DNA of 35,323 nt, from the NCBI GenBank assembly GCA_944386345.1, contig CALXAR010000012.1, forward strand, positions 1 to 35,323, given 5' to 3'. A program made the position numbers and the translations under genes. Positions 23,989 to 31,716 of this stretch are shown in pieces. Numbering within the stretch: position 1 is the stretch's first letter; each line of letters begins with the position of its first letter. The notes under the pieces are model-generated. The model was not told the origin of the DNA. It was given only the letters and a program-made list of their open reading frames with translations, and did no database searches. This DNA is from an uncultured Clostridia bacterium (lineage in GTDB: Bacteria > Bacillota > Clostridia > TANB77 > CAG-465).

Positions 23989-24690
23989 TTAAATTTCTTT
24001 TATCTGTTTTACCTTATTAATTTTAGCAAGCTCTGTTATAAACTGATTTTTATTAAAAGTACCATTCATTACCTTGCATTCATATAAAACATATCCAAAA
24101 TCAGAATCACTTGCCTCTTCATCATCAACTATTTTAAGTTTTGATATATTTACTTCATACTTTACAAATAATCTGCTCAAGTCTTCTAATATATCTTTTG
24201 GACTTTCTGTAAATACCTTAAATTTTAAATCTACTAAATGCTCTAAATTTGAATTTACTAGATAAGAATATCTAAGAATTATATATACTATACCAGTTGC
24301 AATTATTGCATAAATATAAAGTCCAGCTCCTACTGTAAGTCCTATACAAGTTACAGCTAATAGTCCAGATGCAGTTGTAAGGCCTTTTACTTTAAAACCA
24401 TTACTTAAAATAGTTCCTGCACCAATAAAACCGATACCAGATAATAGCTGAGCTGGCATTCTTGATGGATCATTTGTTCCATACGTATTAGATATTTCCA
24501 TTCCACAAATCATAACTAAAACAGAGCTTATTCCAACAAGAATATGCGTTCTAAGACCTGCAGGTTTACTCGAATGTTCTCTTTCATATCCAATAATTCC
24601 CGCAAGAGCTGTTATTAATATAAACTTTAAAACAATTTGAAAGATATCATTATAATAAATATTTGCCAATTCTCCAAAAAATTCTGCCAT
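23989..24690 (-). CDS. MgtC/SapB-family membrane protein
   Basis: A 233-residue protein with an N-terminal block of about four to five membrane helices (about 15-145) and a small cytoplasmic ACT-like C-terminal domain (about 150-233). Family motifs are GIIGYEREHSSKPAGLRTHILVG, SGIGFIGAGTI and KGLTTASGLLAVTCIGLTVGAG. MgtC proteins act in adaptation to low magnesium and in regulating the F-type ATPase in pathogens; the role in Clostridia is not settled. It starts 42 bases after the nucleoside kinase gene and is probably cotranscribed with it. No clear terminator follows; the leader promoter of uraA-upp begins 10 bases beyond its stop. Confidence 0.93.
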   Translation of the reverse strand: MAEFFGELANIYYNDIFQIVLKFILITALAGIIGYEREHSSKPAGLRTHILVGISSVLVMICGMEISNTYGTNDPSRMPAQLLSGIGFIGAGTILSNGFKVKGLTTASGLLAVTCIGLTVGAGLYIYAIIATGIVYIILRYSYLVNSNLEHLVDLKFKVFTESPKDILEDLSRLFVKYEVNISKLKIVDDEEASDSDFGYVLYECKVMNGTFNKNQFITELAKINKVKQIKEI

Positions 24691-24732
24691 TTTACCACCT
24701 TCTTATAATTATATTTACTTTATATACTTTTA

Positions 24733-26376
24733 TTACCTGTTAAAGCATCCATTTCCAATAAATTCTCTAATTAATGAATCAATTGGAATATTTGATGTCT
24801 CCATTGGTAAAAAGTTATTTAAATACTCATATAGTCTTCTAGCTTCAGCATAATATTTACTTGATTTATCGAGTTGCAATAAAAGGGGTTGAGCAAAAGT
24901 CTTCATAACTGCTGGCTCATATATTATACTTGAATTAAAAATTGTATCTACATCTTCAATGTATGGATATATATACTTCTCTTCTCCTTTTTTTACATTT
25001 CTCCAAAGCTCAAATGTTCTATCTACACTATGTCCACGTGTAGCAAAATCTCTTACTAGACGTCTTAAAAACCTAGTATCAGAAGAAGAGACTTTTGAAT
25101 ATCCGTCCAAATTTAATGTAGTAATAGGAGCTATATATATTTTATATTTATTTTTAGCAGGTGTAAACTCGGTAAGAATTGGATTTAGAGCATGAATTCC
25201 TTCAACTATTAATACATCCATAGGATTTAATGATAAATATCTTCCGTTATAGTTTTTTGTTCCATTAATAAAATCAAATTCTGGTAGTTCTACAACTTCA
25301 CCTTTTATTAGTTTCTCCATATGCTCATTAAATAGCTCTATATCCAAAGCATCAACTCTTTCAAAATCATATTTTCCGTCAGGTCCTAATGGTGTATCTA
25401 CCCTTTCTTTAAAATAATTATCCATAGAAATTGTAATAGGATTATAACCTGTAAGTCTTAATTGAACACCTAGTTGCTGAGCAAATGTAGTTTTTCCAGA
25501 AGATGAAGGACCAGCAATTAAAATAAGCTTTATATCTTTCTTTTTTTCAATATCTTGTACAATTTCTACAATCTTTCTTTGATGAATTGCTTCAGATACT
25601 TGAATTATATCTAGCATTTCATTTTTTATAATATTATCATTTAATTCTCCAATATTATCTATATCAAAAATCTTCTTAAATTTATAAAACTCCTCTATAG
25701 CATCTATTAATCTTGAATCTCTAACCTCAGGTTTATTTCCATTCTTATCTTTGGTTACAAGCAATGCACCATTTCTAAATGGTTTTAAATCAAATACATC
25801 AAGATATCCTGTATTTGGTACAAGTACACCATAAAAATTATTATAATATCCATTACAAAAATACACATTTGTATATGACTTTATTCTAGTTGACATATTT
25901 TGTATTTTATCTAAATCGCCTGATTTTTCATAGTATTCTGTCGCTTCGTCTACACTTAACATTCTTTTTTCTATCTCGTAATCTGCATCAATAATTTCTG
26001 CCATTTTATTCTTTATCATCTCAATTTTGTCATCTGTTAAATTAAATTCAGGCATAATAAAATACTGATTTCTATTTATTGTAGACTGAAAATCAACATC
26101 TTGATATCCAAAAAGCTCTGTAATTGCCATATATAGCACAAGTTTTAAACTCTTAGAATATACTCTATATCCATCGTCAGAATCAATTTTTACAAATCTT
26201 ATCTCCGAATCTCTTACAAGCTCATACTTTTGAAACTTAACTTCGTTATTAACAGTAATAGCAAGTATGTCTTCAACATCGTCTTCAATCATTTTTACAG
26301 CATCAATTGCTGTTGTTTTATATGGAACTATAATTTCACGTCCATCTTCAAATGTTAGCTTTATTTTTTCTTTCAT
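24733..26376 (-). CDS. TGS-domain nucleoside (uridine kinase-like) kinase
   Basis: A 547-residue fusion common in Clostridia. Residues 1-66 are a TGS-like domain (IKLTFEDGREIIVP). Residues about 67-240 resemble the second additional domain of threonyl-tRNA synthetase (FQSTINRNQYFIMPEF). The C-terminal part is a P-loop kinase of the uridine kinase/phosphoribulokinase family, with Walker A GPSSSGKT at 289-296, the SMDNYFK block and IVEGIHALNP. It is expected to phosphorylate a nucleoside using ATP or GTP; uridine or cytidine is inferred from the kinase fold. AGAGG precedes the ATG at 26376, 62 bases after rho. Proximity to the uracil salvage gene may be functional. Confidence 0.9.
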   Translation of the reverse strand: MKEKIKLTFEDGREIIVPYKTTAIDAVKMIEDDVEDILAITVNNEVKFQKYELVRDSEIRFVKIDSDDGYRVYSKSLKLVLYMAITELFGYQDVDFQSTINRNQYFIMPEFNLTDDKIEMIKNKMAEIIDADYEIEKRMLSVDEATEYYEKSGDLDKIQNMSTRIKSYTNVYFCNGYYNNFYGVLVPNTGYLDVFDLKPFRNGALLVTKDKNGNKPEVRDSRLIDAIEEFYKFKKIFDIDNIGELNDNIIKNEMLDIIQVSEAIHQRKIVEIVQDIEKKKDIKLILIAGPSSSGKTTFAQQLGVQLRLTGYNPITISMDNYFKERVDTPLGPDGKYDFERVDALDIELFNEHMEKLIKGEVVELPEFDFINGTKNYNGRYLSLNPMDVLIVEGIHALNPILTEFTPAKNKYKIYIAPITTLNLDGYSKVSSSDTRFLRRLVRDFATRGHSVDRTFELWRNVKKGEEKYIYPYIEDVDTIFNSSIIYEPAVMKTFAQPLLLQLDKSSKYYAEARRLYEYLNNFLPMETSNIPIDSLIREFIGNGCFNR

Positions 26377-26438
26377 ACATCATACCTCTCTTTTAAATAA
26401 TCCATATATACTATTTTAATATTAAAACTAAAAAATGT

Positions 26439-27743
26439 CTATTTCTTCTTTAGATTTTCCAAAAAAACTTTAATAAAATCTTGATTACTCTTTGTTTTTA
26501 CTAAAATATTCATAATTCTTTCTACCATTTCTGCATTATTTGATTGTGATAGTAGTCTTCTAATATATGTAGAAGTCTCTTGTTCTTTTGGAGAAAACAG
26601 TAAATCTTCACGTCTAGTACTAGACTTATATATATCAATTGCTGGGAATATTCTTCTTTCTGAGAGTTTTCTATCCAAGAAAATTTCCATATTACCAGTA
26701 CCTTTAAACTCCTCAAAAATCATATCATCCATTCTGCTACCTGTATCAACAAGTGTAGTTGCAAGTATTGTTAAGCTTCCACCATTTTCAATATTTCGTG
26801 CAGCTCCAAAAAACTTCTTTGGAAAATATAATGATGCAGGATCTAGTCCTCCAGATAAAGTCTTTCCACTTGGCTCTACTTCTAAGTTACTTGCTCTTGT
26901 AAGTCTTGTTAAACTATCGAGTAATATAACTACATCTTTATTATGCTCAACTAATCTTTTGGCTCTTTCAATAGCCATTTTAGATACTTTAATATGATGC
27001 TCTGGTGACTCATCAAATGTTGAGTGTATAACCTCAGCTTCTATAGAGCGTTCTATATCCGTTACCTCTTCTGGTCTTTCATCGATTAAAAGTACCATAA
27101 GTTTTACTTCTGGATTGTTCTTTAAAATTCCATTTGCAATTTGTTTTAAAAGTGTAGTCTTACCAGCCTTTGGTTGGGCAACAATAAGTCCACGTTGTCC
27201 CTTTCCTATAGGCGCAAGCAAATCAATTAGTCTTGTAGAATATTCATTTTGTACTGTCTCAAGACGTAATCTCTCATTTGGATAAATTGGTATTAGTGTA
27301 TCAAAAGATCTTCTCTTTAGTGCGACTTCTACTCTATCGTCATTTATACTTTCTACATAAATTAAAGATGGAAATTTATTTTGCGGATCTGTTGTAAATC
27401 TTGCAATTCCTTTTAATTTATCTCCTGTCTCAAGCTTAAATCTTCTAATTTGTACTTGTGATACATATACGTCCTTATTACCAGGTAGATAATTATCACT
27501 ACGTAAAAATCCATATCCGTCAGGCATTACCTCTAAAATTCCTTCTGTTATATAATCTGTTTCTGGATTTTCAATCTGAATATCAATCTTCTCATCAAGC
27601 TCGTTGCTTGCCTCTAAATGTTTAATAATCTCTTCTACTAAGTATTCTTTTTTTAGCCTTTCATAACCTTCTAACTTTAAATTTTCAGCTATTTGTCTTA
27701 ACTCTGACAAAGTCGAATTTTTCAAGCTGTCTTTAGTAAACAT
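26439..27743 (-). CDS. rho: Transcription termination factor Rho
   Basis: A hexameric RNA-dependent ATPase helicase that ends transcription. The 434 residues comprise a Rho_N helical domain (10-45), a cold-shock-like RNA-binding domain (67-113, containing GYGFLRSDNYLPGNKDVYVS) and the RecA-type ATPase. The latter has Walker A AQPKAGKT at 189-196, the catalytic Glu region LLIDERPEEVT, and VVILLDSLTRLTRA as Walker B. The Q and R loops follow in the C-terminal part (SGGLDPASLYFPKKFFGAAR). No N-terminal insertion is present. SD GGAGGA precedes the ATG, 15 bases after rimO, so the two are cotranscribed. Confidence 0.97.
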   Translation of the reverse strand: MFTKDSLKNSTLSELRQIAENLKLEGYERLKKEYLVEEIIKHLEASNELDEKIDIQIENPETDYITEGILEVMPDGYGFLRSDNYLPGNKDVYVSQVQIRRFKLETGDKLKGIARFTTDPQNKFPSLIYVESINDDRVEVALKRRSFDTLIPIYPNERLRLETVQNEYSTRLIDLLAPIGKGQRGLIVAQPKAGKTTLLKQIANGILKNNPEVKLMVLLIDERPEEVTDIERSIEAEVIHSTFDESPEHHIKVSKMAIERAKRLVEHNKDVVILLDSLTRLTRASNLEVEPSGKTLSGGLDPASLYFPKKFFGAARNIENGGSLTILATTLVDTGSRMDDMIFEEFKGTGNMEIFLDRKLSERRIFPAIDIYKSSTRREDLLFSPKEQETSTYIRRLLSQSNNAEMVERIMNILVKTKSNQDFIKVFLENLKKK

Positions 27744-27758
27744 ATTTTCCTCCTCTTT

Positions 27759-29090
27759 CTATATAATTTTAGCAAATAAATCATATTCATTATAATCTAT
27801 AATTTTAACAGTTGAATAATCTCCAACTATTACCTTTGAAGCGCTCTCATCATCTATTTTTATATAAATTCTTCCATCAACATCTGGTGCTTCAAGCATT
27901 GACCTACATACAAAGTACTCTTCATCTTCTGATATATCTTCAACAATTACCTCATATGTTTTTCCAAGTCTTTGTTTGTTTTTTTCAAGTGATATGTCTT
28001 TTTGAACATCAAATAATTTTTTTAATCTTCTCTCTTTAATATCTTCATCTATTTGATCTTTAAAATCATAGCTTTTAGTCCCCTCTTCTCTAGAATATGT
28101 AAATGCGCCTAGTCTATCGAATTTTAATGCCTTTATTCCATCAATTAGCTCTTCAAACTCTTCTTCAGTTTCACCAGGAAAACCTACTATACAAGTTGTT
28201 CTTAAAATTGCATCAGGTACTAATTCTCTTATCTTTTTTATTCTATCAAAAATAATCTGTTTAGTATCATGCCTATTCATGTCTTTTAGCATCTTATCAT
28301 TTAAATGCTGAATTGGTATATCAAAGTAGTTACATACTTTATCGTTTTTTGCAATCTCTTCAATTAACTCATCTGTTGTCTCAAATAAATACATATATAA
28401 GATTCTAATCCATTTTACCCCATCAATTTTAGCCATTTTATTTAATAGTTCTGCAAGTTTTAATTTGCCATAAATATCTAATCCATATTTAGATGTATCT
28501 TGTGATATAATACAAAACTCTTTAATTCCTTGTTTTGCAAGACCTTCTACTTCTTGTAAAATATCTTCCATCTTTCTACTTTTAAATTTTCCTCTAATTA
28601 AAGGTATTGCACAATAGCTACATCTATTATCACAACCATCAGATATTCTTATATACGCTAGTGGATAAGTTGAAGAAATAATTCTATTGTTAAAATCTAA
28701 CTTTTGATTAAATTTATATTGATTTAATAACTTATTTTGACTAAAAAATTTTGATAGAATCTCAGATATATTATCATATTCATCTACACCAATAACCAAA
28801 TCAACTTCAGGCATAGACTCAATAATTTCTGCTTTATATCTTTTTGCTAAGCATCCTGTTACTATTAATGCCTTACACTTTCCATATTCTTTATAATCTG
28901 CCATCTCCAATATCGTGTCAATAGCTTCTTCTTTAGCAGATTGAATAAATCCACAAGTATTAACTACAATTATGTCTGCATCTTCTACTTGATTTACTAT
29001 GTTAAACCCTTGTAACTTAAAAGCTCCAAGTATCATTTCACTATCTACTTGATTTTTAGTACAGCCAAGGGTTACAAGTCCAACATTCAT
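27759..29090 (-). CDS. rimO: Ribosomal protein S12 methylthiotransferase
   Basis: A radical S-adenosylmethionine enzyme that methylthiolates an aspartate of ribosomal protein S12. From the ATG at 29090 it has 443 residues. The upstream in-frame extension (MYCKGRQKD) is rejected because GGGAGG sits before MNVGLVTLGC. The N-terminal UPF0004 domain carries Cys10, Cys46 and Cys80 for one iron-sulfur cluster. The radical cluster is Cys153, Cys157 and Cys160 in DGCDNRCSYC. The C-terminal TRAM domain covers about 375-443. YIRISDGCDN and IPLIRGKFKSR favour RimO over MiaB. A TATAAT (29126-29121) with a weak TTTATT box is the likely promoter. First gene of rimO-rho and perhaps of the kinase-mgtC genes. 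Confidence 0.95.
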   Translation of the reverse strand: MNVGLVTLGCTKNQVDSEMILGAFKLQGFNIVNQVEDADIIVVNTCGFIQSAKEEAIDTILEMADYKEYGKCKALIVTGCLAKRYKAEIIESMPEVDLVIGVDEYDNISEILSKFFSQNKLLNQYKFNQKLDFNNRIISSTYPLAYIRISDGCDNRCSYCAIPLIRGKFKSRKMEDILQEVEGLAKQGIKEFCIISQDTSKYGLDIYGKLKLAELLNKMAKIDGVKWIRILYMYLFETTDELIEEIAKNDKVCNYFDIPIQHLNDKMLKDMNRHDTKQIIFDRIKKIRELVPDAILRTTCIVGFPGETEEEFEELIDGIKALKFDRLGAFTYSREEGTKSYDFKDQIDEDIKERRLKKLFDVQKDISLEKNKQRLGKTYEVIVEDISEDEEYFVCRSMLEAPDVDGRIYIKIDDESASKVIVGDYSTVKIIDYNEYDLFAKII

Positions 29091-29210
29091 ATCTTTTTGC
29101 CTCCCTTTACAATACACATAGTATTATAGCATAGATTTAACATAAAATAAAGGAAAAAATTTATTTTTTTATAATATTTTAAGTTAAATTTAGATATATA
29201 TACAAGTCTA

Positions 29211-29239
29211 AAAAAATCCTTGAAATACAAGGATTTTTT
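29211..29239 (-). terminator. Intrinsic terminator after the 201-residue protein gene
   Basis: A 12-bp stem AAAAAATCCTTG (29211-29222) / CAAGGATTTTTT (29228-29239) with a 5-base loop. Its right arm overlaps the stop codon of the gene at 29238. Confidence 0.85.
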
Positions 29240-29843
29240 ATTTTATATAAATTGTTTCTTTTAATATCTCATGAGTCAGTAATTTATCATTAACTTTATA
29301 TGTAACAAGTTCTGGTTTTATACCATATAACTTTAAAATTTCTATTATAATCTCATAGCTTTCAAAAAAAGTATTCTTTTCTAATAATATTTTATCTAAA
29401 CTATCTATATTATTTCTTCCTACAAAGTGATTTTTCCATATTTCTTTATGCATATAACTTAAATGAGAATCATCATATCCTAATGATACTAGTTTATCTA
29501 AATCTCCAAAACACATATAGTCATAAGTTCTTTTATTAAAACTATACTTTTCAATTATAGAAAAATCATTATTTGCTGTAACAATAAAAGTATCTTGTGC
29601 CACTCTTTTAGAAATCTTTCTAATAAGACTCTTGTTTAAATTTAAATTCTTAAATTTAAATAAATCTGAAGAAATAACACAAATGTTATTAATAGTATCA
29701 TTTAATATATCAATTTGCACTTTATAATCTTCTTCATTAGTAATAATATACTCTAAGTCTTTAAGCATTTTTTCTATCTTGCTTTTTATCTCTAAAATAT
29801 CTTTATTATTAAAAATAATAATATTTGAAAACTCTTTATTCAT
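29238..29843 (-). CDS. Unrecognised 201-residue protein
   Basis: I do not recognise this protein. It has no signal peptide or membrane span. It is rich in Ile, Asn and Lys, with a helical N-terminal third (about 12-55). Distinctive segments are KRVAQDTFIVTANNDFSIIE, SLGYDDSHLSYMHKEIWKNH and the C-terminal VNDKLLTHEILKETIYIK. SD GGTGAT lies before the ATG. It lies 40 bases after dpaB, but a good sigma-A promoter (29859-29887) overlaps the dpaB stop codon. It may therefore be expressed in growth and, by read-through, in sporulation. No function can be assigned. Confidence 0.7.
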   Translation of the reverse strand: MNKEFSNIIIFNNKDILEIKSKIEKMLKDLEYIITNEEDYKVQIDILNDTINNICVISSDLFKFKNLNLNKSLIRKISKRVAQDTFIVTANNDFSIIEKYSFNKRTYDYMCFGDLDKLVSLGYDDSHLSYMHKEIWKNHFVGRNNIDSLDKILLEKNTFFESYEIIIEILKLYGIKPELVTYKVNDKLLTHEILKETIYIK

Positions 29844-29858
29844 TTTATCACCAGTTTA

Positions 29859-29887
29859 AGTATATATAACTTTTATTAATTTGTCAA
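29859..29887 (-). promoter_or_regulatory. Sigma-A promoter overlapping the dpaB stop codon
   Basis: Perfect TTGACA (29887-29882), 17-base spacer, TATACT (29864-29859) on the minus strand. The TGA within the -35 box is the dpaB stop codon. Confidence 0.6.
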
Positions 29888-30462
29888 ACAAGAAGAGGTT
29901 GAATCTGTTCTCCTTGTATAGCAAGTTTAATTGTATCCATAACCTTGGTATAATCTAAGACTAATGATTTTGGCTTTTTCTTATAATCATCCTGCATAAA
30001 AGGTACAAAATAAAAATTCTTAGTATCGTACAATAGTCCTATATTTTTAAAATTAGCTCCAAGTCCATCATTTGTAGAAATTCCTATTACAACCGGCTTA
30101 TTATTTCTAATATGTCCTTTGGTTGCCATTAAAACTGCACTATCTGTTATTCCACTTGCAAGCTTCGCTACAGTATTTCCAGTACAAGGAACAATGACCA
30201 TTATATCAATCATATCTTTTGGACCAAGTGGCTCTGCTTTTACAATATCATCTATTACTTTTTGCCCAGTTTCTCTCTCAAGCATTTCAATAAAGTTATC
30301 CTTTACAAAAAATCTAGTATCATATGTCTTTGTTACAAATGATACAATAGGGATTATCTTATTTACTTTCTCTGCTTTTAAAGCATCGATTAATGCTTTA
30401 ATTCTTGGAAAGTTACAAAAAGAGCCTGTTATTCCAAGTCCCACATTTAAATTTTCTAGCAT
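29884..30462 (-). CDS. dpaB: Dipicolinate synthase subunit B
   Basis: Flavoprotein-fold subunit of the enzyme that makes dipicolinic acid, the calcium-chelating compound of the spore core, in the mother cell. The 192 residues show the Rossmann-like flavin-binding start VGLGITGSFCNF, the middle loop VPCTGNTVAKLASGITDSA, and MATKGHIRNNKPVVIGISTND, all typical of SpoVFB. DpaA, normally encoded immediately upstream, is not here: the next gene upstream is lexA with its own terminator. GGAGGTG precedes the ATG. The promoter at 30484-30511 has the sigma-K form, as expected for spoVF. The organism should therefore form spores. Confidence 0.93.
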   Translation of the reverse strand: MLENLNVGLGITGSFCNFPRIKALIDALKAEKVNKIIPIVSFVTKTYDTRFFVKDNFIEMLERETGQKVIDDIVKAEPLGPKDMIDIMVIVPCTGNTVAKLASGITDSAVLMATKGHIRNNKPVVIGISTNDGLGANFKNIGLLYDTKNFYFVPFMQDDYKKKPKSLVLDYTKVMDTIKLAIQGEQIQPLLV

Positions 30463-30483
30463 GTATTTACACCTCCAATACTA

Positions 30484-30511
30484 TAGTTTATGAACTTAAG
30501 TTTTGAACGTG
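30484..30511 (-). promoter_or_regulatory. Sigma-K-type promoter of dpaB
   Basis: On the minus strand CAC (30511-30509) is followed by exactly 16 bases and CATAAACTA (30492-30484). This matches the sigma-K consensus AC-N16-CATANNNTA. It lies just before the dpaB SD, giving a very short leader. The rest of 30463-30614 holds only this promoter and the lexA terminator. Confidence 0.75.
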
Positions 30512-30573
30512 AAAAAAGTAATATTTATTATATAACAAATCATACTAAATTAATTTATACTTGTTTTTTAACT

Positions 30574-30607
30574 AAAAAAAGAAAATACATAATTGTATTT
30601 TCTTTTT
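30574..30607 (-). terminator. Intrinsic terminator after lexA
   Basis: A 14-bp stem (30576-30589 with 30594-30607, core GAAAATACA/TGTATTTTC) around a TAAT loop, followed on the minus strand by a U run. Confidence 0.85.
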
Positions 30608-30614
30608 ATATTAT

Positions 30615-31223
30615 CTATATTTTTCTAAATAGTCCAATTACTTTACCTATAATTTGACAGTCTTTTACAATTATCGGTTCCATAGCTGAGTTTGCTGGTT
30701 GTAATCTTATATAGTCTTTTTCTTTATAAAAAGTTTTGACAGTGGCTTCTCCATCAATCATAGCTACAACTATTTGTCCATTTCTTGCTGTATCTTGTTT
30801 AGATACGATTATATAATCACCATCATTAATTCCTGCTTCTATCATACTTTCACCTTGTACTTTTAGTATAAAGTTATCATTTTTAAGCGAGTCCTTTGAA
30901 AAGAAGCTTTCTCCTATTGACATATAGTCTTCAATATTTTCCGTAGCAAGTATTGGCTCACCAGCTGCAACTTTTCCAACAATTGGAACAGATATTGTAG
31001 ACTCTGTACCAACGACTCTAATTGCTCTTGTTTTTAAGTCTCCTTTATCAATATATCCTTTTTCAGCTAAGCGCCAAATATATTGGTGTGCAGAAGATGT
31101 TGACTTAAAGCCAAGTGCCGCACAAATTTCCCTTACTGAAGGTGGATAACCAGTTTCCTTTATTTGTTTTTTTATATATTCTAATACTCTCTGCTCTTGT
31201 GCATTTAAAGTAGCTTCACTCAT
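30615..31223 (-). CDS. lexA: SOS repressor LexA
   Basis: Represses DNA-damage genes and self-cleaves when stimulated by RecA filaments. From the ATG at 31223 it has 202 residues; AAAGGGG sits 7 bases before it, while the in-frame ATG at 31229 is too close. The N-terminal winged helix-turn-helix (about 8-65) has GYPPSVREICAALGFKSTSS. The Ala87-Gly88 cleavage bond lies in VAAGEP. The catalytic dyad is Ser126 (GESMIEAG) and Lys163 (EATVKTF). Two LexA boxes flank its promoter, so it is autoregulated. It is a single-gene unit with its own terminator. Confidence 0.97.
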   Translation of the reverse strand: MSEATLNAQEQRVLEYIKKQIKETGYPPSVREICAALGFKSTSSAHQYIWRLAEKGYIDKGDLKTRAIRVVGTESTISVPIVGKVAAGEPILATENIEDYMSIGESFFSKDSLKNDNFILKVQGESMIEAGINDGDYIIVSKQDTARNGQIVVAMIDGEATVKTFYKEKDYIRLQPANSAMEPIIVKDCQIIGKVIGLFRKI

Positions 31224-31237
31224 ATTCATACCCCTTT

Positions 31238-31251
31238 CAAACTAATGTTTG
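31238..31251 (-). promoter_or_regulatory. LexA box, start-site proximal
   Basis: CAAACTAATGTTTG is a perfect inverted repeat of CAAAC around 4 bases. It differs at two places from the Gram-positive consensus CGAACRNRYGTTYG and lies just downstream of the -10 box. Confidence 0.7.
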
Positions 31252-31255
31252 TTAA

Positions 31256-31284
31256 ATTATATCATAAGGATTTTTTATTGTCAA
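31256..31284 (-). promoter_or_regulatory. Consensus sigma-A promoter of lexA
   Basis: Perfect TTGACA (31284-31279), 17-base spacer, perfect TATAAT (31261-31256) on the minus strand. One LexA box overlaps its -35 end and another covers the start region. Confidence 0.85.
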
Positions 31285-31295
31285 ACAAAAGTTCG
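31282..31295 (-). promoter_or_regulatory. LexA box overlapping the -35 region
   Basis: CAAACAAAAGTTCG (plus strand) matches CGAACRNRYGTTYG at 12 of 14 places and overlaps the first three bases of the lexA -35 box. Confidence 0.72.
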
Positions 31296-31320
31296 ATAAA
31301 TTGCTAATATTCTAAAATAC

Positions 31321-31352
31321 AAAAATAAGTATTACATTTTTGTAATACTTAT
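31321..31352 (-). terminator. Intrinsic terminator after the ArsC/Spx-like gene
   Basis: A 12-bp stem ATAAGTATTACA (31325-31336) / TGTAATACTTAT (31341-31352) with loop TTTT, followed on the minus strand by UUUU (complement of 31321-31324). Confidence 0.75.
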
Positions 31353-31359
31353 CTTTTCT

Positions 31360-31713
31360 TTAAATTTCTTTTTCCCATTCTTTTTGATTAAAGCCAATTA
31401 AAACTTTTTTATTAAATACCAATAACGGTCTTTTAATTAGCATTCCATTTGATGATAAAAGTTTTATTTTTTCTTCATCCGACATGCTTCCTAATTTTTT
31501 TGATAGCTCCATCTGTCTATATAATATCCCACTTGTATTAAAAAACTTATTTATAGGCTTATCTGCCATTAAAAACCATGTCTTTATTTCATCATAAGTT
31601 GGGGTATTATTTACTATGTCTCTATCAATAAATTCTATATTTTTTTCTTCTAGCCATGCTCTTGCTTTCTTACAAGTTGAGCATTTAGGATAATTTATAA
31701 ATAAATATTCCAT
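31360..31713 (-). CDS. ArsC/Spx-family thioredoxin-fold protein
   Basis: A 117-residue protein of the ArsC/YffB/Spx family. The N-terminal YPKCSTCKKARAWLEE carries the CxxC pair Cys11/Cys14. IEFIDRDIVNNTPT and IKRPLLVFNKKVLIGFNQKEW complete the fold, with the conserved Arg-Pro next to the active site. It may be a thiol-redox enzyme (arsenate reductase-like) or a Spx-type RNA polymerase-binding regulator. The lone YPKCSTCKKA signature with RPLL does not decide between them. It starts 3 bases after the pfkA stop and ends the rpe-alkD/pfkA unit. Confidence 0.88.
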   Translation of the reverse strand: MEYLFINYPKCSTCKKARAWLEEKNIEFIDRDIVNNTPTYDEIKTWFLMADKPINKFFNTSGILYRQMELSKKLGSMSDEEKIKLLSSNGMLIKRPLLVFNKKVLIGFNQKEWEKEI

Positions 31714-31716
31714 ATT

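Noticed and set aside
26522-26716. 64-codon minus-strand frame inside rho
   Set aside because: Out-of-frame overlap of a conserved rho region without an SD.
30119-30493. 124-codon plus-strand frame over dpaB
   Set aside because: Antisense shadow of dpaB and its sigma-K promoter; no SD.
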